Assembly: GCA_000802045.1 (NCBI GenBank)
Contig: JUEF01000063.1
Location: 1 to 37,150, forward strand
Length of the DNA: 37,150 nt
Reading direction: 5' to 3'
Source: Peptococcaceae bacterium BICA1-8
Lineage (GTDB): Bacteria > Bacillota > Peptococcia > Peptococcales > BICA1-8
Below are positions 26,028 to 34,463 of this stretch, piece after piece; positions within the stretch are counted from its first letter, which is position 1, and every line of letters starts with the position of its first letter. A program made the position numbers and the translations under genes. The notes beneath the pieces are model-generated. The model saw only the letters and a program-made list of their open reading frames with translations. It ran no database searches and was not told the origin of the DNA.

Positions 26028-28019
26028 ATGGAGATTAAAATCTTAAATGATATTATTGTTATCTTTGGGTTAGCAATATTAGTTTTATATCTATTTAGTA
26101 AATTAAGAATCCCGGCTATTTTAGGTTTTTTTGTTACTGGAGCCTTAGCAGGTCCATATGGACTACAGTTAGTGAAAAATGTTCATGAGGTTGAAGTATT
26201 AGCAGAAATAGGTGTAATTCTCCTGCTCTTTAGTATTGGTATTGAATTCTCCTTAGGACAATTAGTCAAAATTAAAAGGCTAGTTCTTTGGGGCGGCGGG
26301 CTGCAGGTAGTGGCCACCATTATCTTTGCTTCTTTATTTGGTCTCCTTTTTGGTTTACCCTGGGGAGAGAGCATTTTTATAGGCTTTTTGGTAGCCTTAA
26401 GCAGCACAGCTATAGTTTTAAAAATTTTACAAAATAGTGGCGAAGTTAACACTCCCCACGGCAATAATATCTTAGGTATCCTTATTTTTCAAGACATAAT
26501 TATTGTTCCCATGCTGCTTTTATTGCCCCTTCTAGCCGGCACCTCACAAAATATATTTATGGATATGGGTATTTTAGTCATCAAAGGAGTTGTCGTATTA
26601 CTCCTTGCAATCATTGCAGCTAAATGGGTTGTGCCCTATATCCTCCACAATAGTGCTAAATCAAAAAACAGCGAGCTTTTCTTACTCAGCATTATTGCAA
26701 TATGTTTAACAATAGCTTGGCTTACTTCCCAGGCAGGTCTTTCCCTAGCCTTAGGCGCCTTTTTGGCGGGTCTTATTATTTCTGAAACTGAATACAGCCA
26801 TCAGGCTTTAGGAAATATCATTCCTTTTAGGGATGCCTTTACCAGCGTCTTCTTCGTTTCCATTGGCATGCTTTTAAATATCAATGTTTTCCTGGATATT
26901 CCTCTATTAGTCCTAGGTTTAACCTTACTGGTCATCTTAATTAAAATAGCACTAATTATCCTGATAATATTAATATTTTTAAAGTATCCTATCCGTTCAG
27001 CTATTTTAGCAGGCTTAAGCTTAGCTCAGATTGGGGAGTTTTCCTTTATTCTCTCCCAGGCAGGAATTAAAAATGGTCTCCTTGCCAATAACCACTATCA
27101 GATCTTTATTGCTGTTTCTATCCTTAGCATGACACTAACCCCTTACTTAATAATGTTTTCTCCGAAAATCGCTGGTTATATTTCCAATTTACCTTTTTTA
27201 GATACCATTAGAGATAAAAACTTCAACGAATCTGAGGAAAAAGTAACCATAACAAACCATTTAATAATAGTTGGCTTTGGTCTAAATGGCCGCCATTTAA
27301 AAAGGGTTGCTGAAAAAACTAATATACCTTATATAGTACTTGAAGTTAATCCTGAAACAGTTCGAACAGAAAAACAGAAAGGAACACCTATTTATTACGG
27401 TGATCCTTCCCAGGATGTTATTTTAGAGCACGTCAATATCAAAGAAGCCCGGGCAGCAGTTATCGCCATTTCTGATTCAGCAGCTACCCAAAGAATAGTT
27501 GATGCCATCAGAAAAAGGAACCCCCACATGTATATTTTAGCCCGAACACCTTATCTTCAGGAAGTAAAGACCTTATATACACTAGGAGCTAGCGAAGTCA
27601 TCACTCAAGAATATGAAACATCCATTGAGATTTTCTACAGAGTGTTAGTAAATTATTTAGTCCCGCAGGATGAGATAGAAGCTATTATCCATGACATTAG
27701 AAGCGACGGGTATGAAATGCTGCGAGACCTTTCTACTGATATACAAAAAGAAAGTACAACAAAACTGGATTTGTATTTATCAGATGTAGAAATAAGTACC
27801 CTTCGAGTCATTCCTAGTTCTTTTTTAGTCAATAAGACCCTAATGGAGGTAAATCTGCGCAAAAACCACGGTGTAACTATCTTAGCACTGCGCAGAGACA
27901 AAAAGATGATCCCCAATCCCCATGGTACAACAAAAATACTCGAGGGAGATTTAATTATGGTCCTAGGCGCGCCCCAGGATATCAGTAAGGTATGCTTTAG
28001 TTGTAATTTAAATGCCTAG
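26028..28019 (+). CDS. Cation:proton antiporter, CPA2/KefB type, with RCK domains
   Basis: 663 residues. About 12-13 membrane helices over 5-385 with LGFFVTGALAGPYGL, EIGVILLLFSIGIEFSLGQL, the ion-site helix GILIFQDIIIVPML and AGLSLAQIGEFSFIL. A TrkA-N (RCK, Rossmann) domain at about 410-520 begins LIIVGFGLNGRHLKR with the nucleotide-binding glycines, and a TrkA-C domain occupies about 575-660. It exchanges K+ or Na+ for H+ across the membrane, gated by nucleotide or ligand binding. AGGAG lies 9-10 bases before the ATG. It is alone on its strand; its stop codon is inside a hairpin. Confidence 0.92.
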   Translation: MEIKILNDIIVIFGLAILVLYLFSKLRIPAILGFFVTGALAGPYGLQLVKNVHEVEVLAEIGVILLLFSIGIEFSLGQLVKIKRLVLWGGGLQVVATIIFASLFGLLFGLPWGESIFIGFLVALSSTAIVLKILQNSGEVNTPHGNNILGILIFQDIIIVPMLLLLPLLAGTSQNIFMDMGILVIKGVVVLLLAIIAAKWVVPYILHNSAKSKNSELFLLSIIAICLTIAWLTSQAGLSLALGAFLAGLIISETEYSHQALGNIIPFRDAFTSVFFVSIGMLLNINVFLDIPLLVLGLTLLVILIKIALIILIILIFLKYPIRSAILAGLSLAQIGEFSFILSQAGIKNGLLANNHYQIFIAVSILSMTLTPYLIMFSPKIAGYISNLPFLDTIRDKNFNESEEKVTITNHLIIVGFGLNGRHLKRVAEKTNIPYIVLEVNPETVRTEKQKGTPIYYGDPSQDVILEHVNIKEARAAVIAISDSAATQRIVDAIRKRNPHMYILARTPYLQEVKTLYTLGASEVITQEYETSIEIFYRVLVNYLVPQDEIEAIIHDIRSDGYEMLRDLSTDIQKESTTKLDLYLSDVEISTLRVIPSSFLVNKTLMEVNLRKNHGVTILALRRDKKMIPNPHGTTKILEGDLIMVLGAPQDISKVCFSCNLNA

Positions 28020-28042
28020 TCTATCCCAGACTAGGCATTTAA
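28008..28042 (+). terminator. Hairpin overlapping the antiporter stop
   Basis: TTAAATGCCTAGTCT (28008-28022) and its complement (28028-28042), perfect 15-base arms, loop ATCCC. The TAG stop (28017-28019) is within the left arm. There is no T-run; the right arm runs straight into the AAGGTT repeats. Confidence 0.6.
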
Positions 28043-28087
28043 GGTTAAGGTTTCGCTGCATTTCATTTCACTAGGTTAAGGTTAAGT
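28041..28087 (-). repeat. Short hexamer repeat, inverted relative to the other tracts
   Basis: On the + strand AAGGTT occurs twice (28041-28052), then TCGCTGC, about 15 bases ending CTAG, and GTTAAGGTTAAG (to 28087). This is the complement of the AACCTT unit of the tracts at 23781 and 28130, so it faces the opposite way. It follows the + strand antiporter gene, whereas the other two follow minus-strand genes. Confidence 0.8.
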
Positions 28088-28129
28088 AGTAAAAATCCAT
28101 TATCATTGAAAATATATAAGGCTACTCTT

Positions 28130-28189
28130 GATCTTGATCTTAATCTTAATCTTAATCTTAGCCTTAACCTTAGCCTCAACCTCAACCTT
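28130..28189 (+). repeat. Degenerate hexanucleotide tract, 10 units
   Basis: Ten 6-base units in perfect register: GATCTT x2, AATCTT x3, AGCCTT, AACCTT, AGCCTC, AACCTC, AACCTT. Same consensus and same internal order (AT-rich units left, GC-richer units right) as the tract at 23781. It ends 12 bases before the stop of the metallo-hydrolase gene, with AGCTAGCCTCAGCTAG between. Confidence 0.93.
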
Positions 28190-28201
28190 AGCTAGCCTCA
28201 G

Positions 28202-29032
28202 CTAGCTACTCACCACAGTACCTACATTGCAGAAAAAGAATTTTTCTTTAAATTGCTGGCTCAATTCCACAGCTGCTTTTAGCCCCGTACAATGGGAGAC
28301 CCCTATTTTTTCTATATCAAACTCTTTTAGCATTTTAATGGTGGTCTCCCGCTGGTTCTCGCTTACTGGACCTAAGTGGGTTCCGCCGATAACAGCACAA
28401 ATCTTAGAACAACCGGTTTTCCTTATAGCATAATCCAAGATATTTATAATTCCAGAATGGGCACAGCCTAGCACAATGAATAAGCCTTTTTCCGTAGTTA
28501 TTACCAAGGATTGGTCATCAAGAACTATATCCTTTCTATAAGAGCCTTCCTCCTTGATAAATAAATTATTATCTCCCTCTTCAAAATCAGTTTTCCTCGG
28601 GATTTCTCCGCTCAGTAACATGCCAGGCTCAATCTCAAGCCAGTCAGTATTAAGTGAGAATCTTGCACCTTTACTCTCTAAAAACATCTGATTATAAGGA
28701 AGCCCGGAATATCTATAATTATTATCCTTTAAGTTATAGCTCTCTTTGAATAGCTGGGCATGGGCGAAAACATCCACCGACCCCTTGATTTCCAGAACAG
28801 GCAAAAGCCCTCCTGTATGGTCATAATGATGGTGGCTCAGGATAACCCCTTTGATTGAGGTCAGGTCTTTTTTAAGTACAAGGGCATTATTGATAATGGC
28901 CTTTCCCTGTCCGGTATCAAATAGATAATTACCATTCTCAGTTTCTAGATAGAAGCTCAAACCGTGCTCGGCAATGGCACCGGGTAAATGGAATACACTG
29001 TTTTCGCTGATTACTGTAGCCCTAATTTTCAT
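28202..29032 (-). CDS. MBL-fold metallo-hydrolase, COG1237 type
   Basis: 276 residues. Metallo-beta-lactamase metal motif SHHHYDHTGG (H67, H69, D71, H72), then the family's LVITTEKGLFIVLGCAHSGIIN and GVSHCTGLKA. These match the COG1237 group, which includes the archaeal enzyme of beta-ribofuranosylaminobenzene phosphate/pterin chemistry and many bacterial members of unknown substrate. Length is normal. GGAGG lies 7 bases before the ATG. It is convergent with the antiporter, with two facing repeat tracts between them. Confidence 0.88.
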   Translation of the reverse strand: MKIRATVISENSVFHLPGAIAEHGLSFYLETENGNYLFDTGQGKAIINNALVLKKDLTSIKGVILSHHHYDHTGGLLPVLEIKGSVDVFAHAQLFKESYNLKDNNYRYSGLPYNQMFLESKGARFSLNTDWLEIEPGMLLSGEIPRKTDFEEGDNNLFIKEEGSYRKDIVLDDQSLVITTEKGLFIVLGCAHSGIINILDYAIRKTGCSKICAVIGGTHLGPVSENQRETTIKMLKEFDIEKIGVSHCTGLKAAVELSQQFKEKFFFCNVGTVVSS

Positions 29033-29052
29033 TGTTATTCCTCCTTCGTTTT

Positions 29053-29077
29053 AGAATAATATTAACCTAATTATTCT
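29053..29077. promoter_or_regulatory. Inverted repeat upstream of the metallo-hydrolase
   Basis: AGAATAAT and ATTATTCT, 8-base arms with a 9-base spacer, 20 bases before the start codon on the minus strand. It could be an operator; AT-rich context lowers confidence. Confidence 0.3.
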
Positions 29078-29183
29078 CCTTTCATTCTAAACCTCCTGCA
29101 AATAGATAAAATCACTCCACTTCTACCACATCTGCTTATTAAATCCTTTGCCGATGATAATACTAGCTATATATTTGTTAAAT

Positions 29184-29239
29184 GGAGAGTTGAGAATTGA
29201 TAATTGAGAATGGAGAATGGAGAGTTGAGAATTATGAAT
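29184..29239 (+). repeat. Degenerate heptamer repeat, 8 units
   Basis: Eight 7-base units in register: GGAGAGT, TGAGAAT, TGATAAT, TGAGAAT, GGAGAAT, GGAGAGT, TGAGAAT, TATGAAT. It lies 54 bases before the start of the hydrogenase-like gene. An open frame runs through it but belongs to no family. Confidence 0.9.
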
Positions 29240-29292
29240 TGAAGGCTTTCATAGTTTTTGCTTTGAGCATAGTGAAAGGAAGGATAGTTGAT

Positions 29293-30711
29293 ATGGAGGA
29301 AAGATTTAATGATTTTGAAGAAAAGCGAGCGGAGGTTTTTCGGGAACTGGTAGAAAAGGCGTGGCACGGAGATCTGGATAATAACGACTTAAATGGGATT
29401 TTAGGAAGTTTGCAAACAAAATACGGCTACAAAACTGATGAAATATCATTTTTGAGAAATCATATGCGTTTATTGATGGGCTTAAATCCTAGAGGTGATC
29501 AGGAATTTTCTGATGAACTACAACGGATAAAAGAATTTGGTCACCTAAGCGGTCCGGTTGTCAGCAAAATTGGTGGAATCTGCAAGTACTGTAATGAAGA
29601 GGTTGAAGAGACTCAATGCTATGATGCCTGTAAATATGAAGCTCACATCTATAGGAGAGAAGAGGGCCCAGAAATTATTGATAACCAATGCTTTAGCTGC
29701 GGTAATTGTGTAGCAAAATGCTCTTTCGGTGCAATTGCAGAAAAGCTTGAGTTTATGCCTCTTATTAACCTCTTAAAGGATAAGAATACGACCGTTTTTG
29801 CTGCGGTTGCTCCCTCTATTGCGGGCCAGTTTGGTGACCTTATAACCTTAGGTCAGTTGAGAACTGCCTTTAGGCTTTTAGGTTTTAAGGACATGATAGA
29901 GGTAGCATTGTTTGCTGACATTTTAACCATTAAAGAGGCCTTTGAGTTTGATGCTCTGGTTAAAAGCAAAAATGACTTCTTTCTAACAAGCTGCTGCTGC
30001 CCAGTCTGGATTAATTATACACAACGACAGTATCCTAAGCTTTTTGCCAATATGTCACCAGCTGTATCACCCATGATTGCTTCAGGTCGGGTATTAAAGG
30101 CCCTTTATCCGGAATCCAAGATTGTTTTCATTTCTCCTTGTTTAGCTAAAAAAGGGGAAGCTAAGGACCCCCGCCTAGAAGGAGCAATAGATTTTGTGGT
30201 AACCTTTCGGGAATTAGATGAAATCTTTAAAACACTAGCTATTAATCTTGCCGATTTGCCCGGAGATGAAAAGGATCAGGCCTCTTTTGCCGGCAGAGTT
30301 TACGCCCGAACCGGGGGAGTAAGTTTTTCTGTCAAAACAGTTGTTAACCGGATTGCACCCCGAAGGCTAATTAAGTTTAAGGCTAAAAGGGTTGATGGTG
30401 TCAAGGAATGTAAGGCTATTTTGGAGGATCTGTCCCAAGGAAAAGATATTAATGCCAATTTTATCGAAGGTATGGGCTGTGCGGGTGGCTGCGTCGGCGG
30501 ACCTAGGACTCTAATCGATGTTGATAAAGCAACCCGCCTAGCTAATGAATTTGGAGAGGACTCATTAATAATGACCCCCTTTGATAATATGAATGTTATC
30601 AAAATATTAGAGGAATTGGGATTCAATGATATTAAAGATATTATTGAGAAAGAAGAAGCAGACAAGCTTTTTCTCAGAGAGGTAACAGATATTCATAATT
30701 TAAAACATTAA
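29293..30711 (+). CDS. [FeFe]-hydrogenase-like protein with ferredoxin-type clusters
   Basis: 472 residues from ATG 29293 (GGAAGG about 10 bases upstream); the frame is open further upstream but there it is heptamer repeat. Two [4Fe-4S] groups: C97, C100, C109, C113 (unusual spacing) and C133, C136, C139, C143 (classic CxxCxxCxxxC). H-cluster motifs follow: L1 LTSCCCPVW (232-239), L2 ISPCLAKKGEA (C283), L3 GMGCAGGCVGGP (C396, C400). All four H-cluster cysteines are available, but L1 has an extra Cys and L3 lacks the GGGQP ending of group A enzymes. It fits group B-like or sensory [FeFe] proteins of clostridia. No maturases (HydE/F/G) or partner subunits are in the window. Activity, hydrogen production or sensing, cannot be read. 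Confidence 0.88.
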   Translation: MEERFNDFEEKRAEVFRELVEKAWHGDLDNNDLNGILGSLQTKYGYKTDEISFLRNHMRLLMGLNPRGDQEFSDELQRIKEFGHLSGPVVSKIGGICKYCNEEVEETQCYDACKYEAHIYRREEGPEIIDNQCFSCGNCVAKCSFGAIAEKLEFMPLINLLKDKNTTVFAAVAPSIAGQFGDLITLGQLRTAFRLLGFKDMIEVALFADILTIKEAFEFDALVKSKNDFFLTSCCCPVWINYTQRQYPKLFANMSPAVSPMIASGRVLKALYPESKIVFISPCLAKKGEAKDPRLEGAIDFVVTFRELDEIFKTLAINLADLPGDEKDQASFAGRVYARTGGVSFSVKTVVNRIAPRRLIKFKAKRVDGVKECKAILEDLSQGKDINANFIEGMGCAGGCVGGPRTLIDVDKATRLANEFGEDSLIMTPFDNMNVIKILEELGFNDIKDIIEKEEADKLFLREVTDIHNLKH

Positions 30712-30715
30712 TATT

Positions 30716-30750
30716 AAAGACCGGAGCATATCATAATGCTTCGGCCTTTA
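30716..30750 (+). terminator. Terminator of the hydrogenase-like gene
   Basis: CCGGAGCAT (30721-30729) pairs with ATGCTTCGG (30736-30744), flanked by AAAG and CTTT, 6-base loop, followed by AATGTTTT. It begins a few bases past the stop. Confidence 0.65.
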
Positions 30751-30860
30751 ATGTTTTGGTAGACAATAAATGCCAATGGAATATAATTAGTATAGAAGTC
30801 ATAATTAGTAAATAATAGCATAAATTTTCCTAATTTTATTTTGAGAGGAGTTTAGAAAAA

Positions 30861-31640
30861 ATGGCAGATATCATTGATTACAAAATATACGGTGATGACA
30901 TGCAGCTAGTGGAAGTAGACCTTGACCCTGGTGAAGGGGTAAGGGCGGAGGCTGGTGCTATGACCTATATGGGGCAGGGAATAGTTATGGAAACCGCTGC
31001 TAGTGGTGGTATTATGGGTGGCTTAAGGAGGGCAGTTACAGGGGAAAGTTTTTTCATAACCTCTTTTATTAATAAGGAACGGGGAAAAGCCTATGTAGCT
31101 TTTGGTGCTCCTTATCCTGGCAAAATAATCCCTTTAAATCTCAGTGAGCTTGGGGGCAGCTTTCTATGTCAGAAGGATTCCTTTTTATGTGCCGCTATGG
31201 GGATTGAAGTAGAGGTCGCCTTTACCAAAAAAATTGGTGCCGGTCTTTTCGGTGGCGAAGGCTTTATCTTGCAAAAGCTTGTCGGGGACGGCCTGGCTTT
31301 TGTTCATGCCGGCGGAACTATAATAGAAAAACACCTAAAACCCGGAGAGACCTTAAGGGTTGATACCGGCTGCCTAGTAGCCTTTGCTCCAACAGTTACA
31401 TATGATATTCAAATGTTGGGCGGCTTTAAGAATATGCTTTTTGGCGGCGAAGGACTATTCTTAGCCTCTATGCAGGGTCCCGGACTGGTTTATTTGCAGA
31501 GTCTACCCCTTTCCCGTCTAGCTGACCGGATTACTGCAGCCTCCCGTTTTTCAGGGAGACGGGAAGAGCAATCAGGATTAGGTAGTATCACTAATATTGG
31601 CGGCGGTCTAATAGGCAACATTTTTGGTAAGGACAGATAA
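30861..31640 (+). CDS. AIM24/TIGR00266-family protein
   Basis: 259 residues. Matches the TIGR00266 (DUF124/AIM24) family: EVDLDPGEGVRAEAGAMTYM near the start, GGIMGGLRRAVTGESFFIT, GFILQKLVGDGLAFVHAGG, VDTGCLVAFAPTVTYDIQ and GEGLFLASMQGPGLVYLQSLP. The fold is a double beta-helix-like barrel; family function in bacteria is undefined, though yeast AIM24 is mitochondrial. Length is normal. GAGAGGAG lies about 11 bases before the ATG. It has its own terminator and no operon partner. Confidence 0.92.
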   Translation: MADIIDYKIYGDDMQLVEVDLDPGEGVRAEAGAMTYMGQGIVMETAASGGIMGGLRRAVTGESFFITSFINKERGKAYVAFGAPYPGKIIPLNLSELGGSFLCQKDSFLCAAMGIEVEVAFTKKIGAGLFGGEGFILQKLVGDGLAFVHAGGTIIEKHLKPGETLRVDTGCLVAFAPTVTYDIQMLGGFKNMLFGGEGLFLASMQGPGLVYLQSLPLSRLADRITAASRFSGRREEQSGLGSITNIGGGLIGNIFGKDR

Positions 31641-31713
31641 CTGTACAACCGTAAGATAGCATTCGATGGATGATAATTTCCAGGATGCTTCTAATATTAT
31701 GATATACTGCATG

Positions 31714-31757
31714 CTGCAACAGATGAATGTCAATTTCTCTGTTGCAGTATTTTTTTT
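31714..31757 (+). terminator. Intrinsic terminator of the AIM24-family gene
   Basis: CTGCAACAGA (31714-31723) pairs with TCTGTTGCAG (31738-31747), 14-base loop, then TA and eight Ts. It lies about 75 bases past the stop. Confidence 0.85.
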
Positions 31758-31870
31758 AAATTATTTTAGCTATTATGTGTTGAGCTCTTGGTCCCTAATA
31801 TCCTCAACTAAATAATAGATTTCATTAAACTTGAAACTATAGCCAAGGTTTTTATGTTTGGTATGTTTTT

Positions 31871-32464
31871 TTATTCTTTTAGAGGAGCTTGGACATCTCC
31901 TAGTAAGCCAATATCTGAAGCTACTTTTTGCATACCATTAATAGTCTCCTGGATAATATAGTCAAGCTCCAAGCCCAGTATTTCCCCACCCTTTTCTATG
32001 ATTTCTCTATTAACACCAGCGGCAAAGCCTTTCTGTTTCCACTTCTTTTTTACTGATCTTACAGTCAAGTCCATAACGCTTTTACTAGGTCTCATTATAG
32101 CAGTAGCATTTATTAATCCTGTCATCTCATCTATAGTATACAGAACCTTTTCCAAGTCACTTTTGGGCTCAATTTCACTGCATAACTGCCACCCATGGCT
32201 AACCACAGCTCGGATGTATTCCTCTGGCCAGTTTCTGCTTGTTAATATATCCTTTACTTTTGTGCAATGTTCCTCTGGATATTGCTCATAATCCAAATCA
32301 TGAACAAGGCCAATAACCGCCCATTTTTCTTTGTCCTCGTCGTTATAAATATCACTAAAATGAAGCATTACACCTTCTACAGCTAAAGCATGTTTTATAA
32401 GGCTATCTGTTTTCACATATTCCCTTAAAAGCTTATAAGCCTCTTCTCGAGTCGGTATGTACAT
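31871..32464 (-). CDS. HD-domain phosphohydrolase-like protein
   Basis: 197 residues. HD-superfamily metal residues: H25 (LIKHALAVE), H55-D56 (GLVHDLDYE), H90 (VVSHGW) and a later Asp in YTIDEMTGL. It matches the COG2316 group of predicted hydrolases, which act on nucleotides or related phosphates; the substrate is unknown. GGAGG lies 7 bases before the ATG. Single gene; no terminator seen on its side. Confidence 0.88.
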   Translation of the reverse strand: MYIPTREEAYKLLREYVKTDSLIKHALAVEGVMLHFSDIYNDEDKEKWAVIGLVHDLDYEQYPEEHCTKVKDILTSRNWPEEYIRAVVSHGWQLCSEIEPKSDLEKVLYTIDEMTGLINATAIMRPSKSVMDLTVRSVKKKWKQKGFAAGVNREIIEKGGEILGLELDYIIQETINGMQKVASDIGLLGDVQAPLKE

Positions 32465-32542
32465 TAGTTGACCTCCCTAATTTTCCATTGGTTTCCTATA
32501 CTAATGTATTTTACTCCTTAGGCGTTGATAGTCAAGTTTTAG

Positions 32543-34261
32543 TTATTTTATTTCAATAGCCAGCCAGGTGGCATCATCCTTCAAAGAGGGACCCTTCGAA
32601 AGAATTCCGACCAAAAATTCCTTTTGTTGTGCAATTGTTTTGTACTTTTTAAATTCATTAATTATGTGTGGAGTAGTAAAAAAGTTTTCTAAACCATCAG
32701 AATAAAAATAGAACCTATCACCCTTGTTAAGGTTAAATCTCTTCTCCTCGAAAAGACTTATATCCAGCATGCCTAATGAAGGTCCTTTAACGGTATCCTC
32801 AACACAATAAAAACTGTTCTTGTAATACATGAAGCTATTAATACCTGCCCCAGAAATTATAAGCTCACGTTTTTCAAAATCTAAGCTAAAACAGGATGCT
32901 GCTACATATTCCTCACCAAGATACTCTGGTACTTCCTGGTTTAAATAGTTAAGTATTTCCAAGGGCTGAGAGATGGTTGAAGCAATCTCATAAAACAACA
33001 CCTTAAGTGCAGAGCCTGAAAGCGCAGCTGAAACTCCTTTTCCGCTTATATCTCCCAATAAACCCAACACCTTATTCTCATTAGTCTTATAGAAGTGAAA
33101 GAGGTCCCCGCTTATGGTATCTGCAGCTTCATAAACTATTTCTAAAAAAGCCTTATCCGGCAAAGGGAATTTTGTATCTAGACGTTGGTGCTGGATTAAG
33201 GCAGCCCGCTCTAATTGTTTTTTGCGCTCGGTAATATCTCTGATAACGAACTGAATAGCAGGTTTTCCCTGATAACTCAAAGGAGAAGCAGCAACCTCTA
33301 CATCGATACGCTTCCCATCAGCTCTAATATATTTAAATTCCTTTAGGCTTGTGGTATCCTGCTCTACCATAACTTTTTTCATCCTTTGCCGAGCAGTAGC
33401 TTTATAGTCATCGTCAATATAATCAAGAATTGACTTGCCAAGTAAATCTCTTTGATTTTCAACTCCCAAGATTGAGGCCAATTTATTATTGGAAATAAGA
33501 ATCTGACCTTTTCTTAATACTCCTACCCCATCTGGAGAGAGGTCAAATAAATTTCGATAGCGTTCTTCGCTGTGTCTTAGTGCTTCGACATTCTTTCTTT
33601 GTTCAGTAATATCCCTTAATTGTTCTATTACTAATATTACCTCCCCATTTTCATTAAGAATCGGGCTGTAATGACAGTCCATAAATTTATTAATCTCAGG
33701 TACATACTTTTCAAAATGCTCTAATTTTTTACTCTTCTTGCTTTTTTCTACTCCGCATAGATCACACGGCATACCCCTGCCTAGCATCTGAAAGCATTTT
33801 TTACCCTCTATATCTTCTTTAGTAGCATTAAAAAACTCATATCCAGACTCATTATAAAAAACGATAGAATGATCGGGTTTATATACCCCTATAATATCAG
33901 GTACACCCTGCAAGACACCTTCTAAGAGTTTAGAGTACTCCAAAGCCTTGGCTTCTGCTTTTTTACGCTGAGTAATATCAATTATTATTGAATAGAGCAA
34001 ATTTTTATTATTAATCCTAATAGGACCACTATAAACTTCAACATCACAAAATTCATCGTTAGCTAAACGGTGTTTAAAAATAAAAAAATTTCTCTGTTCA
34101 GAGTGGGCTTTTTCCATCTCGTGAAAAACTTGTTCCTTAGTTAAGGTATTAAAGTCGGTTATCTTTTTTGAACGCATCTGGGCTTGGGAAAAACCATAAA
34201 AATTACAGGCTCTAGGATTAGCCTTAATAATGTTTCCTGTTTTTGGCTCAATTAAGAGCAT
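32543..34261 (-). CDS. PAS-PAS-PAS-SpoIIE (PP2C-type) phosphatase, start codon uncertain
   Basis: 572 residues from the first ATG (34261). PAS at about 1-90, a second PAS at about 105-215 with a cysteine cluster (GKKCFQML, GMPCDLCG, DCHYSP), a third at about 225-340, then SpoIIE/PP2C at about 365-570 with EAADTISGDLFHF, GLLGDISGKGVSAAL and a final DDATWLA that supply the metal-binding aspartates. This is a sensor-controlled serine phosphatase of the RsbU/SpoIIE type acting on anti-anti-sigma factors. The first PAS seems cut: in-frame codons upstream (LFENNHIV) continue the domain to a stop at 34364-34366, and a strong GAGGAGGGG lies at 34357-34365 with no ATG, GTG or TTG behind it; ATT codons at 34342 or 34336 are the only candidates there. 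Confidence 0.85.
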   Translation of the reverse strand: MLLIEPKTGNIIKANPRACNFYGFSQAQMRSKKITDFNTLTKEQVFHEMEKAHSEQRNFFIFKHRLANDEFCDVEVYSGPIRINNKNLLYSIIIDITQRKKAEAKALEYSKLLEGVLQGVPDIIGVYKPDHSIVFYNESGYEFFNATKEDIEGKKCFQMLGRGMPCDLCGVEKSKKSKKLEHFEKYVPEINKFMDCHYSPILNENGEVILVIEQLRDITEQRKNVEALRHSEERYRNLFDLSPDGVGVLRKGQILISNNKLASILGVENQRDLLGKSILDYIDDDYKATARQRMKKVMVEQDTTSLKEFKYIRADGKRIDVEVAASPLSYQGKPAIQFVIRDITERKKQLERAALIQHQRLDTKFPLPDKAFLEIVYEAADTISGDLFHFYKTNENKVLGLLGDISGKGVSAALSGSALKVLFYEIASTISQPLEILNYLNQEVPEYLGEEYVAASCFSLDFEKRELIISGAGINSFMYYKNSFYCVEDTVKGPSLGMLDISLFEEKRFNLNKGDRFYFYSDGLENFFTTPHIINEFKKYKTIAQQKEFLVGILSKGPSLKDDATWLAIEIK

Positions 34262-34463
34262 AACTATATGATTATTCTCAAACAGACAGTTGAAATGGTC
34301 TTCATTTTCTATTAATTCATGTTGTTGAGTAGAAATATTAATATTTTCGAAGATTTCCCCTCCTCACCTAAAAACCATTAATATGATAACTTTAGACAAA
34401 ATTATTGCTAATTCCTTTAATTTCTTGATCCTCTGTGAATTTTTTTCTTTTTACGTTTTATAT

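Noticed and set aside
29197..29292. N-terminal extension of the hydrogenase-like protein
   Set aside because: It is translated heptamer repeat; the binding site and family start fit ATG 29293.
31776..31870. Short protein-like stretch on the minus strand behind the HD gene (NLGYSFKFNEIYYLVEDI)
   Set aside because: It has no start codon and no link in frame to the HD gene; too short to call. May be a remnant.
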